6,058 nucleotides of DNA from an uncultured Prevotellaceae bacterium (GCA_947176655.1 CAMWRK010000132.1:1-6058); one strand, 5' to 3'. Counted from the first letter of the stretch, positions 1 to 6,058 are shown. The notes: generated by a model not told the origin, from the sequence alone. Numbers and translations are program-made.

Positions 1-2304
1 CTCCAACACCAGGTCGGCCATGAACTGCATCTCCACCGTCACTGTACCCTCGCCGTTGCACTCCTCACAGCGGCCTCCATCGGCATTGAAACTGAAATAT
101 GCCGCCGTAAAGCCCATCTGATGCGACAAAGCCTGCTGGGCAAAAAGCTTGCGTATCTCGTCCCAAGCTTTGACGTAAGTCACCGGATTAGAGCGCGAAC
201 TCTTCCCTATCGGGTTTTGGTCCACAAACTCTATGGCATGTACAGCCTTGACATCGCCCTGCAGCGAAGCGAACTCGCCCGGACGGTCGCCGGCTTCGTC
301 AAGGCTGCGTTTGACAGCGTTGAAAAGTATGTCGCGCACCAAGCTGGACTTTCCTGAACCGGATACGCCAGTTACGCAGGTCATGACGTTCAGGGGGAAA
401 CGCACATCAACACCCTTCAGATTATTGGCACGCGCTCCGCATATTTCTATATAGCGGTTCCAGCTGCGCCTGCTTTCGGGCACAGGAATGCTGTCCTCAC
501 CCATAAGATAGGAAAGGGTGTGAGACTTTACTCCTACATATGCAGCCTCGGAGACAGCGGGCATAGCAGGGCCGTTATACATTATGCGACCGCCGAGACG
601 CCCGGCATCCGGTCCGACATCTATTATCCAGTCGGCGGCACGCATTATTTCCTCATCGTGCTCCACAACAACAACGGTATTGCCAAGGTCTCTAAGTTGC
701 AGCAGAACCTTTATCAGCCGTTCCGTATCGCGGGAGTGAAGGCCTATGGACGGTTCGTCCAAGATATACAGACTACCTACCAAGGCTGATCCAAGCGACG
801 TAGCCAGATTTATTCGCTGCGACTCTCCGCCTGACAGGGAGTTGGAAGGTCTGTTCAGAGTGAGATACGGCAACCCGACATCCACGAGGAACTGCAACCG
901 TGAGCGTATCTCCACCAGCAGACGCATGGCAACCTTGCTCTCACTCTCCGTGAGATGCTGCGGTACTTCCTTAGCAAACCATTCCGCCAGTACGGAAACC
1001 GGCAATTCCACCAATTCAGAGATCGTACGCCCGGCCACCCTGACATAGCCAGCCTCCGGTCTGAGTCTGCGTCCGAGACATTTCGGGCATGTCGTCTTGC
1101 CACGGTATCGTGCCAGCATCACACGGTTCTGTATCTTGTACTGCCCGGCCTTGAGCATATCGAAGAATGCGTCGATGGACAGCAGTCCCCATTCCTTTTC
1201 CTCGGGCGCGAGTTCCCACCGTGCAGCCGTCTTGTCGTCTGGCTTGCCATGCCACAGCCAGTCCTTTTCCGACTGTGTCAGTTCATAATAAGGTTTGTGC
1301 ACTGGAAATCCTCGTTCGGAGTTCAAACGTATGAACCACGTTTTCCATTCTCCCATCTTCTCACCCCTCCAGCACTGGACGCAACCTTCGTAGAGAGAAA
1401 GGGAGGTATTCGGTATGACCAGGCGTTCGTCTATGCCCATGACCTTGCCGAAGCCCTCACACTCAGGACAGGCTCCAAGGGGTGAGTTGAAAGCAAAAAG
1501 CCGGTCCGTGGGTTCCTGAAATACAATTCCGTCAGCCTCGAAGCGCGAGTTGAACCTGTGGAGTATGCCAGCAGGATAGAAGCGCAAGAGCATCTCCCCC
1601 GCCCCTTCATAAAAAGCGGTCTCCACACTGTCTGTCAGGCGTGATATGCTGTCGCTGTCGTCGCGCACCGAAAGGCGGTCTATGACCAGGTACAGTTCAT
1701 CGTGCTCTCCACGGGCTGTTCTGGTCAGATAGTCCTCTATCGTAGTAATCTGTCCGTTGACTTCGATACGGACAAAACCCTGTTGCATATACTTCTTCAG
1801 ACTGTCGTCCGTAGCAGCCTGTCCCTTGTTCCCGTCAATATTTATAGAAGCCAGAACAGCGAAACGGCTGCCTCGTGTGTACGACATAACGCAACGTACA
1901 ACGTCCTCCACACCCTGTTTTCTTACCTCTTCTCCGCTGACCGGACTGTATGTATGTCCCACACGGGCAAAGAGCATACGCATATATTCGTATATCTCTG
2001 TACTTGTACCCACTGTGGAACGTGGATTGCGGCTGCTTACCTTCTGTTCTATGGCTATGGCAGGAGGAATACCCTTGATGTAGTCGCATTCAGGCTTCCC
2101 CATACGTCCGAGAAATTGTCGGGCATAACTGGAGAGGCTCTCCACATACCTGCGTTGTCCCTCGGCATACAGGGTATCAAAAGCCAGACTGGACTTGCCG
2201 GAACCGGACACACCGGTAACGACTATCAGCTTGTCGCGAGGTATCTCAACGTCTATGTTCTTCAGGTTGTTTACCCTTGCGCCTTTTATCTTTATGCTTT
2301 CCAT
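1..2304 (-). CDS. uvrA: UvrABC excinuclease subunit A, 3' end cut by window edge
   Basis: UvrA is the damage-recognition ATPase of cytoplasmic nucleotide excision repair. It dimerises, scans DNA with UvrB and loads UvrB at lesions. The reading frame starts at ATG 2304 (MESIKIKGARVNNLKNI) and stays open for 768 codons to base 1. The family is usually about 940 residues, so roughly the last 170, including the second ABC signature and second Walker B, lie outside the window. Visible motifs in order: Walker A GVSGSGKSS at 31-39 (K37); a CPEC half-finger (C279, C282) paired with CPKC (C406, C409) as the first zinc site; ABC signature LSGGE at 490-494; Walker B LYILDEPS around D516; a second Walker A GVSGSGKSS around K652; and the start of the second zinc module, CEEC (C746, C749). 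Both halves open with the same GAR-NNLK pattern, the internal duplication known in this family. An extra pair, C308/C311, follows the first half-finger. The gene lies 29 bases after the glycosidase gene, so it is probably cotranscribed. No own promoter or Shine-Dalgarno sequence is visible. Identity is very secure. Confidence 0.97.
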   Translation of the reverse strand, partial: MESIKIKGARVNNLKNIDVEIPRDKLIVVTGVSGSGKSSLAFDTLYAEGQRRYVESLSSYARQFLGRMGKPECDYIKGIPPAIAIEQKVSSRNPRSTVGTSTEIYEYMRMLFARVGHTYSPVSGEEVRKQGVEDVVRCVMSYTRGSRFAVLASINIDGNKGQAATDDSLKKYMQQGFVRIEVNGQITTIEDYLTRTARGEHDELYLVIDRLSVRDDSDSISRLTDSVETAFYEGAGEMLLRFYPAGILHRFNSRFEADGIVFQEPTDRLFAFNSPLGACPECEGFGKVMGIDERLVIPNTSLSLYEGCVQCWRGEKMGEWKTWFIRLNSERGFPVHKPYYELTQSEKDWLWHGKPDDKTAARWELAPEEKEWGLLSIDAFFDMLKAGQYKIQNRVMLARYRGKTTCPKCLGRRLRPEAGYVRVAGRTISELVELPVSVLAEWFAKEVPQHLTESESKVAMRLLVEIRSRLQFLVDVGLPYLTLNRPSNSLSGGESQRINLATSLGSALVGSLYILDEPSIGLHSRDTERLIKVLLQLRDLGNTVVVVEHDEEIMRAADWIIDVGPDAGRLGGRIMYNGPAMPAVSEAAYVGVKSHTLSYLMGEDSIPVPESRRSWNRYIEICGARANNLKGVDVRFPLNVMTCVTGVSGSGKSSLVRDILFNAVKRSLDEAGDRPGEFASLQGDVKAVHAIEFVDQNPIGKSSRSNPVTYVKAWDEIRKLFAQQALSHQMGFTAAYFSFNADGGRCEECNGEGTVTVEMQFMADLVLE

Positions 2305-2333
2305 TGCATCTCGTTGCTTATGCGATATCCTGC

Positions 2334-3851
2334 CTACAGTTTTATCTTCTTTCCCTTGCTCTCGTTCTGCATGTGGTCAAGGGCAGTAACGACGTATGTA
2401 CATCCACCGGCATCGGCAGGCAGATTGTAAAACGTGTTGCGCGTCACCGTCACCAGATTGGCAGGATTGCCCAGGTCTACCTTTTCCCCACGCACGAAAC
2501 GGTATATGGCATACCATACCGCACGATCCATGAGGGTCTTTGCCTTGGGGGCTGTCCAGAACAACGTAGGGCCGTCCTTGGTGGCAATGATTGCCGGACG
2601 GCGCACCTGCCCGGGAGCCTTGTTGTCTATCCAGGGCATCAGCGGAGCCAAGGCAGGATACCGATGATAATCCTCCTTGAGCATGGTGCCATACATACCG
2701 GTGTTGTCGACCACGGCCTTGGCATACCACTGGCAGCTGCCCTCTATTCCTGGGAGGGAACGTTGCAGGGCATACTTGGCTCTCATCTGATGCGTGCCGG
2801 GAACCTGCACGTCGGCATACTTCACCGTGCGCTCCACGTCCTGACCAATGTACAGGTGGCGTTCTCCCGCTTTGTCGCTCCACCAGCGTATCAGAGTCTC
2901 GTAGTCGGCTGTGGGGTGTCCTATCTGCCAGTATATCTGCGGTATGTTGTAGTCCACCCATCCACGGCGCACCCACTCCAGTACATCGGCATACAGGTCA
3001 TCATAGTTCTGCAGCCCGGACGTTGCCGAGCCGGCGGGATCGTTTGCCTTGTTGCGGTAGATTCCGAACGGACTTACCCCGAACTTACACCAGGGCTTGA
3101 CGCTTTTTACTGCTTCGTTGAGCATACAGACGAACTTGTTGACATTGTCGCGCCGCCAGTCCTCGCGGGACATACCGTTGCCGTAGGTTGCATACGTGGC
3201 ATCGTCAGGGATAGGCAGCCCATTGGCCGGATAGGGATAGAAATAGTCATCAATGTGCAGGCCGTCGACATCATAGCGGCCAACTATATCCATTGCCACC
3301 TGGCATATATACTCCCTGTTCTCCGGCATACCCGGGTCGAAAAGCAGGAGACCGTCGTACTGGAAGAAGCGTTCCGGATTGCGGAAATAAGGATGTCCGG
3401 CTGCCAGTGCGGAGGTACCTTTGGTCTTGGCACGGAAAGGATTTATCCAGGCATGGCATTCCATGCCGCGGCGATGGCACTCCTCCACCATCCAAGCCAG
3501 AGGATCCCAATATGGCTCGGGCGCACGCCCTTGCTCTGCCGTCAGATAGCGGCTCCATGGTTCATAAGGACTGGCATACAGGGCATCGCCCTCGGCACGA
3601 ACCTGAAACATGATGGCGTTGATGCCGCACCTCCTAAGTTCGTCCAGCTGCATCGTCAATGTATTCTGCATCCGCCCCCTGCCTATGCCTGTCCATTGAT
3701 TGTTGACACACTGTATCCATGCCCCGCGAAACTCCCGCTTTGGGCCATGAACTCCTGTCCCGCCATCGCCGCTCCGATTCACCGTCTCCGACATATCTGC
3801 CTTACATACACCTGCTGCAAGCAGTGCCATTAAAACAATAATGTATTTCAT
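2334..3851 (-). CDS. GHL10/COG1649 family exported glycoside hydrolase (DigH/YddW-like)
   Basis: The family (COG1649, Pfam GHL10/DUF187) holds TIM-barrel glycosidase-like envelope proteins. Its characterised E. coli member DigH cleaves peptidoglycan glycans stripped of stem peptides. From ATG 3851 the protein has 505 residues: a signal peptide (MKYIIVLMALLAAGV, about 1-18); the barrel from about residue 40, opening REFRGAWIQ and including MFQVRAEGDALY and HAWINPFRA; the conserved GLHIDDYFYPY at about 197-207, whose Asp pair is a likely acidic active-site element; and IPQIYWQIG. A C-terminal stretch from about residue 418 looks like an Ig/FN3-type beta domain. An upstream in-frame ATG at 3890 would add 13 residues (518 in total). 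I prefer 3851 because a -7 promoter box lies between the two and because the signal peptide then begins properly. The motif AAGVC is a poor lipobox (Val before Cys), so lipoprotein or soluble periplasmic location is open. Function on glycans is inferred from the family; the substrate is unknown. Confidence 0.9.
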   Translation of the reverse strand: MKYIIVLMALLAAGVCKADMSETVNRSGDGGTGVHGPKREFRGAWIQCVNNQWTGIGRGRMQNTLTMQLDELRRCGINAIMFQVRAEGDALYASPYEPWSRYLTAEQGRAPEPYWDPLAWMVEECHRRGMECHAWINPFRAKTKGTSALAAGHPYFRNPERFFQYDGLLLFDPGMPENREYICQVAMDIVGRYDVDGLHIDDYFYPYPANGLPIPDDATYATYGNGMSREDWRRDNVNKFVCMLNEAVKSVKPWCKFGVSPFGIYRNKANDPAGSATSGLQNYDDLYADVLEWVRRGWVDYNIPQIYWQIGHPTADYETLIRWWSDKAGERHLYIGQDVERTVKYADVQVPGTHQMRAKYALQRSLPGIEGSCQWYAKAVVDNTGMYGTMLKEDYHRYPALAPLMPWIDNKAPGQVRRPAIIATKDGPTLFWTAPKAKTLMDRAVWYAIYRFVRGEKVDLGNPANLVTVTRNTFYNLPADAGGCTYVVTALDHMQNESKGKKIKL

Positions 3852-3859
3852 AATGAAGA

Positions 3860-3867
3860 CAAAGTTA
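3860..3867 (-). promoter_or_regulatory. Bacteroidota-type -7 box for the glycosidase-uvrA operon
   Basis: Read on the minus strand this is TAACTTTG, an exact match to the Bacteroidota -7 consensus TAnnTTTG. It sits 8 bases before the ATG at 3851, so transcription would begin only a few bases from the start codon, giving a nearly leaderless mRNA. I see no good TTG-type -33 element about 20 bases upstream, which lowers confidence. If real, it excludes the upstream ATG at 3890 as the main start. Confidence 0.45.
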
Positions 3868-3973
3868 GAAAAAAACGGCCTAAGTTGCATGCCATCCGTC
3901 CGCTTTTAGCAGCAAACGGTTAGCAGAAAGGCTTTTTCGAGATAACACTATCAGCTAATCCGGATATTTTACG

Positions 3974-3981
3974 TAAATTTG
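3974..3981 (+). promoter_or_regulatory. Bacteroidota-type -7 box for the FKBP-aroC unit
   Basis: TAAATTTG matches the TAnnTTTG -7 consensus and lies 28 bases before the ATG at 4010, predicting a leader of roughly 20-25 bases. The leader is A-rich with no Shine-Dalgarno sequence, as is common in Bacteroidota. No clear -33 TTG is seen at the expected distance. The box forms a divergent pair with the minus-strand box at 3860-3867. Confidence 0.5.
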
Positions 3982-4009
3982 CACGAAAATATACAAACAC
4001 AACAGCTAT

Positions 4010-4591
4010 ATGGAAAACCGTTACATAACAGTACAGTACAAGCTCTATGCCCCCATGGGAAAGGAGCAGAAAACAGAACTTATAGAAGAGACCCGTCCAG
4101 ATGTCCCTTTCCAGTTTATCAGCGGCATGGGCATGGTGCTCGATGCTCTGGAGAACTACCTCCGCCCGTTGGAGGCAGGTACGCCTTTCAAAATCACCCT
4201 GACCGAGGACGAAGCATACGGTCCGTACATCCAGGAAGGTGTGCAGGAGGTTCCTGTGGAGGCATTCTTCATTGACGGCAAACTGGACAATGAGCATATA
4301 TACGAAGGAGCCATCGTACCACTCGTCAACTCCGAGGGAGAACGCTTCAACGGCACCGTGGCCGAGATAAAGGAGAAGGTCATTGTCGTGGATCTTAACC
4401 ACCCCCTCGCCGGCAAGGCGCTTACCTTTGAAGGCACGGTAACGGAAAACCGTGAGGCGACCAACAAGGAGATCCAGGACTATCTCAACAGTCAGAGCGG
4501 CTGCGGAGGATGTGGCGGCTGTGGCGGAGGCAACTGTGGAGAGGGTGGTTGCGGAGGCGGCTGCAAGGGCGGCTGCGGAGGATGCGACTGA
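4010..4591 (+). CDS. slyD: SlyD-like FKBP peptidyl-prolyl isomerase with Gly/Cys metal-binding tail
   Basis: This is a cytoplasmic FKBP-type cis-trans prolyl isomerase and chaperone of 193 residues. The order matches E. coli SlyD. The first FKBP part (about 1-70) has FQFISGMGMVLDALENYL and ends in EDEAYGPY, aligning with the SlyD motif NDAYGQY. The insert-in-flap chaperone domain follows (about 71-125). The closing FKBP strands are VIVVDLNHPLAGKALTF and REATNKEI (about 123-155). Residues 164-193 are 18 Gly and 8 Cys (165, 168, 171, 176, 181, 185, 189, 192) plus N, E, K and D. There is no Cys in the first 163 residues and no His in the tail, unlike the His-rich E. coli tail that binds nickel for hydrogenase maturation. 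Metal binding here is inferred from the Cys spacing. The start is the ATG just after an A-rich leader, and no Shine-Dalgarno sequence is seen. aroC follows 79 bases downstream. Fold identity is secure; the slyD symbol is assigned by similarity. Confidence 0.93.
   Translation: MENRYITVQYKLYAPMGKEQKTELIEETRPDVPFQFISGMGMVLDALENYLRPLEAGTPFKITLTEDEAYGPYIQEGVQEVPVEAFFIDGKLDNEHIYEGAIVPLVNSEGERFNGTVAEIKEKVIVVDLNHPLAGKALTFEGTVTENREATNKEIQDYLNSQSGCGGCGGCGGGNCGEGGCGGGCKGGCGGCD
4499..4588 (+). repeat. GGC/TGC-rich codon repeat encoding the Cys tail
   Basis: The DNA encoding the tail is a degenerate run of Gly and Cys codons, mostly GGC, GGA and TGC or TGT. The 14-base string GGCTGCGGAGGATG occurs exactly at 4499-4512 and again at 4571-4584. 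Such internal similarity makes slippage or unequal recombination plausible, so tail length may vary between strains. This is a coding repeat, not a separate element. Confidence 0.7.
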
Positions 4592-4670
4592 CGGATAACG
4601 TACTATGCATCCAGTCCTCCAGGACACGACCTCACCGATACCATAACAACATTAACCGCAGTATATTACA

Positions 4671-5783
4671 TTGAATACATTCGGCAACATATACCGTCTC
4701 ACCACATTTGGCGAAAGCCATGGCGCAGGCATAGGCGGAATCATAGACGGCATGCCGGCAGGCATAGACGTGGACATGGACTTTATCCAAAGCGAACTGA
4801 ACCGCCGGCGTCCCGGCCAGAGCCGTCTGACCACGGCACGCAAGGAAGAGGACAGTGTGGAGATACTAAGCGGCGTGTTCGAGGGACGCACAACGGGTTG
4901 TCCGATAGGTTTTCTGGTGAGAAACGCCAACCAGCACAGTTCCGACTACGACAACATGCGAGACCTCTTCCGCCCGTCACATGCCGACTACACATACACT
5001 GTCAAATATGGCATGCGCGACCATCGCGGCGGCGGGCGTTCCTCGGCACGCGAGACCATCAGCCGTGTGGTGGGAGGCGCTTTTGCACAACTGGTACTGC
5101 GCCGGCTTGGCATAACGGTTCGCGCATACACCTCACAAGTGGGCGACATAGCCTTGCCCGGAACATACCGGGACTATGACCTCAGCCTCACGGAGAAAAG
5201 CCCGGTGCGCTGTCCCGACCCAGAAACAGCACAGCGCATGACCGACCTCATCATGCAGGTGAAAGGCGACGGCGACACCATAGGAGGAGTCGTCTCGTGC
5301 GTGGTACAGGGATGCCCGGCAGGACTGGGCGAGCCGTCATTCGGCAAGCTGCATGCCGCCCTCGGAAGTGCCATGCTCAGCATCAACGCCGCAAAAGGAT
5401 TCGAGTATGGCATGGGATTCTCCGGCATGCACCTGCGAGGGAGCCAGCAGAACGACATATTTGTTCCGGTCGCCGCCAACGGGACTGACTGTGACAGGCA
5501 CCGTGGAGACTCTGGCCGCATAACCACTCTTACGAACAATAGCGGAGGTGTTCAGGGCGGCATCTCCAACGGGCAGGACATTTATTTCCGCGTTGCCTTC
5601 AAGCCTGTTGCCACGGTACTGATGGAACAACCCACCGTCACCACCGACGGCACCCCCACCATTCTCGCCGCCCGTGGTCGTCACGATGCCTGCGTACTGC
5701 CTCGCGCCGTCCCAGTCGTCGAAGCCATGGCGGCAATGACCGTGCTGGACTACTATCTGCTTGACCGTGCCACGCGCATTTAG
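4671..5783 (+). CDS. aroC: Chorismate synthase, TTG start
   Basis: This is the seventh and last shikimate-pathway enzyme. It converts 5-enolpyruvylshikimate 3-phosphate to chorismate with reduced FMN, feeding aromatic amino acids, folate and menaquinone. The 370-residue protein is full length for the family. Signatures seen: GESHG at 14-18 with catalytic H17; RPSHADYTYTVKYG from 101 (H104, matching the second catalytic His region); GGGRSSARET at 120-129; SINAAKGFEYGMGF mid-protein; and GRHDACVLPR with H338/D339, followed by VVEAMAAM near the C terminus. The start is TTG at 4671, giving MNTFGNIYRLTTFGESHG, which fits the family N terminus. The frame is stopped upstream by TAA at 4653-4655, and the next in-frame ATG (residue 28) would remove GESHG. 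No Shine-Dalgarno sequence and no separate -7 box are seen in the 79-base gap after the FKBP gene, so readthrough from that gene is likely. A strong hairpin terminator follows 25 bases after the stop. Confidence 0.97.
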   Translation: MNTFGNIYRLTTFGESHGAGIGGIIDGMPAGIDVDMDFIQSELNRRRPGQSRLTTARKEEDSVEILSGVFEGRTTGCPIGFLVRNANQHSSDYDNMRDLFRPSHADYTYTVKYGMRDHRGGGRSSARETISRVVGGAFAQLVLRRLGITVRAYTSQVGDIALPGTYRDYDLSLTEKSPVRCPDPETAQRMTDLIMQVKGDGDTIGGVVSCVVQGCPAGLGEPSFGKLHAALGSAMLSINAAKGFEYGMGFSGMHLRGSQQNDIFVPVAANGTDCDRHRGDSGRITTLTNNSGGVQGGISNGQDIYFRVAFKPVATVLMEQPTVTTDGTPTILAARGRHDACVLPRAVPVVEAMAAMTVLDYYLLDRATRI

Positions 5784-5808
5784 GGAAAGGTAACGACCGT
5801 ACTATTAT

Positions 5809-5844
5809 AAAGAAATCGCGCGAGGTCATTCGCGCGATTTCTTT
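5809..5844 (+). terminator. Rho-independent terminator after aroC
   Basis: AAAGAAATCGCGCGA (5809-5823) is perfectly complementary to TCGCGCGATTTCTTT (5830-5844), making a 15-bp stem with a six-base GGTCAT loop. The core is GC-rich, and a T-rich 3' arm continues to base 5845. The A-rich left arm gives a T-rich tail on the opposite strand, so it could act in both directions. It lies 25 bases after the aroC stop and marks the end of the FKBP-aroC unit. Confidence 0.93.
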
Positions 5845-5845
5845 T

Positions 5846-5993
5846 AAAAGGTGCACCGCCCATAAGATTGTAAATGTATCTCCTGTCAAGCCGGCATTCA
5901 TATCAGGATATTTCAATATGCCATCGGCCATTTCTATAGAGGCAGAACCGGTTCCTCTCATGCGTCTTCACGGTCTCCCAAATGCGTCCCCGT
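5846..5993. other. Intergenic stretch without a recognisable gene
   Basis: No known gene or RNA is recognised here. Both strands are partly open. On the minus strand an ATG at 5961 opens a frame (MRGTGSASIEMADGILKYPDM) with ordinary-looking codons, but it continues through the terminator hairpin and antisense into aroC. On the plus strand a frame through ATG 5919 runs to a TGA at 5994-5996. A 10-base palindrome, GAACCGGTTC, sits at 5945-5954. It could be a decayed gene fragment or plain spacer; the sequence does not decide. Confidence 0.35.
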
Positions 5994-6013
5994 GATGTCG
6001 AGATTTAGACATC
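5994..6013. repeat. Short inverted repeat GATGTC / GACATC
   Basis: GATGTC (5994-5999) and GACATC (6008-6013) are exact reverse complements separated by eight bases, directly abutting the larger palindromic array. The pair may be an extra arm of the same structure or a chance short repeat. Confidence 0.45.
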
Positions 6014-6058
6014 GTGGTCTTAAGCGTTAAGACCGTCGGTCTTCGCGCTTAAGACCAC
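6014..6058. repeat. Nested palindromic array with 11-base spacing, cut at window end
   Basis: Four half-sites alternate in orientation: GGTCTTAA at 6016, TTAAGACC at 6027, GGTCTTCG at 6038 and TTAAGACC at 6049. Their starts are exactly 11 bases apart, with three-base spacers GCG, GTC and CGC. The outer arms GTGGTCTTAAGCG (6014-6026) and CGCTTAAGACCAC (6046-6058) form a perfect 13-bp stem. Inside it AAGACC / GGTCTT (6029-6034 with 6038-6043) makes a 6-bp stem with a GTC loop. An alternative fold pairs GGTCTTAA with TTAAGACC around GCG. No T-run follows within the window, so a terminator is not supported. Confidence 0.9.

Noticed and set aside
955..1485. A 176-codon plus-strand frame over the middle of uvrA
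   Set aside because: It is antisense in register with uvrA, contains no recognisable domain, and overlaps the zinc module of the real gene.
1702..2430. A 242-codon plus-strand frame over uvrA
   Set aside because: It is in the same antisense register as uvrA and is explained by avoidance of the same codons. UvrA motifs run without a break on the minus strand.
2277..3833. A 518-codon open frame on the plus strand, antisense to the glycosidase gene
   Set aside because: Its codons are in exact register with those of the glycosidase, so its stops correspond to sense TTA, CTA and TCA, which that gene almost never uses. Its product resembles no family, while the minus-strand protein has clear GHL10 motifs.
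4612..4625. GTCCT-CC-AGGAC inverted repeat between the FKBP gene and aroC as a terminator
   Set aside because: The stem is 5 bp with a two-base loop and no T-run follows, so it would not terminate transcription.
3920..4627. A 235-codon minus-strand frame over the FKBP gene
   Set aside because: Its Ala/Ser/Thr-rich N terminus is simply the reverse complement of the Gly/Cys codon repeat. It is in antisense register with the convincing SlyD-like protein.
5638..5961. A 107-codon minus-strand frame ending inside aroC
   Set aside because: It passes through the aroC terminator hairpin and overlaps the conserved aroC C terminus, so it cannot be a normal gene as it stands. Only its first 40 or so residues are kept as a possible relic.
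6014..6058. CRISPR array or rho-independent terminator at the right edge
   Set aside because: The spacers are three bases and the repeats alternate in orientation, which excludes CRISPR. No T-tract is seen before the window ends, so a terminator is unsupported.

Overview
The window looks like a chromosomal segment from a member of the Bacteroidota, most likely order Bacteroidales (Prevotella- or Bacteroides-like). Three things point there: Bacteroidota-type -7 boxes (TAnnTTTG) upstream of genes, gene starts without a Shine-Dalgarno sequence, and protein variants that read as Bacteroidales orthologues, such as a SlyD-type FKBP with a Gly/Cys-only tail. Base composition and codon use look uniform, with frequent ATA for Ile and rare TTA, CTA and TCA. 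There is no sign of a mobile element, prophage, CRISPR array or RNA gene.

Left half, minus strand: a likely two-gene operon. A secreted or lipid-anchored GHL10/COG1649 (DigH/YddW-like) glycosidase starts at about 3851 and ends at 2334. The excinuclease subunit gene uvrA starts 29 bases further on, at 2304, and runs off the left edge after 768 codons.

Centre: a divergent intergenic region (about 3852-4009) with one -7 box facing each way.

Right half, plus strand: a SlyD-like FKBP prolyl isomerase (4010-4591) with an eight-cysteine C-terminal tail, then chorismate synthase aroC (4671-5783). aroC starts at a TTG codon 79 bases downstream, with no visible terminator between the two. A perfect 15-bp stem hairpin just after aroC (5809-5844) closes the unit.

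Right edge: about 140 bases with no recognisable gene, a small inverted repeat, and then a regular palindromic array of alternating GGTCTT / TTAAGACC half-sites every 11 bases. The array is cut by the window end.

The genes do housekeeping work (nucleotide excision repair, envelope glycan processing, protein folding or metal handling, aromatic amino-acid and folate precursor synthesis). I see no convincing new multi-gene system. The least explained elements are the terminal palindromic array and the cysteine tail of the FKBP protein.
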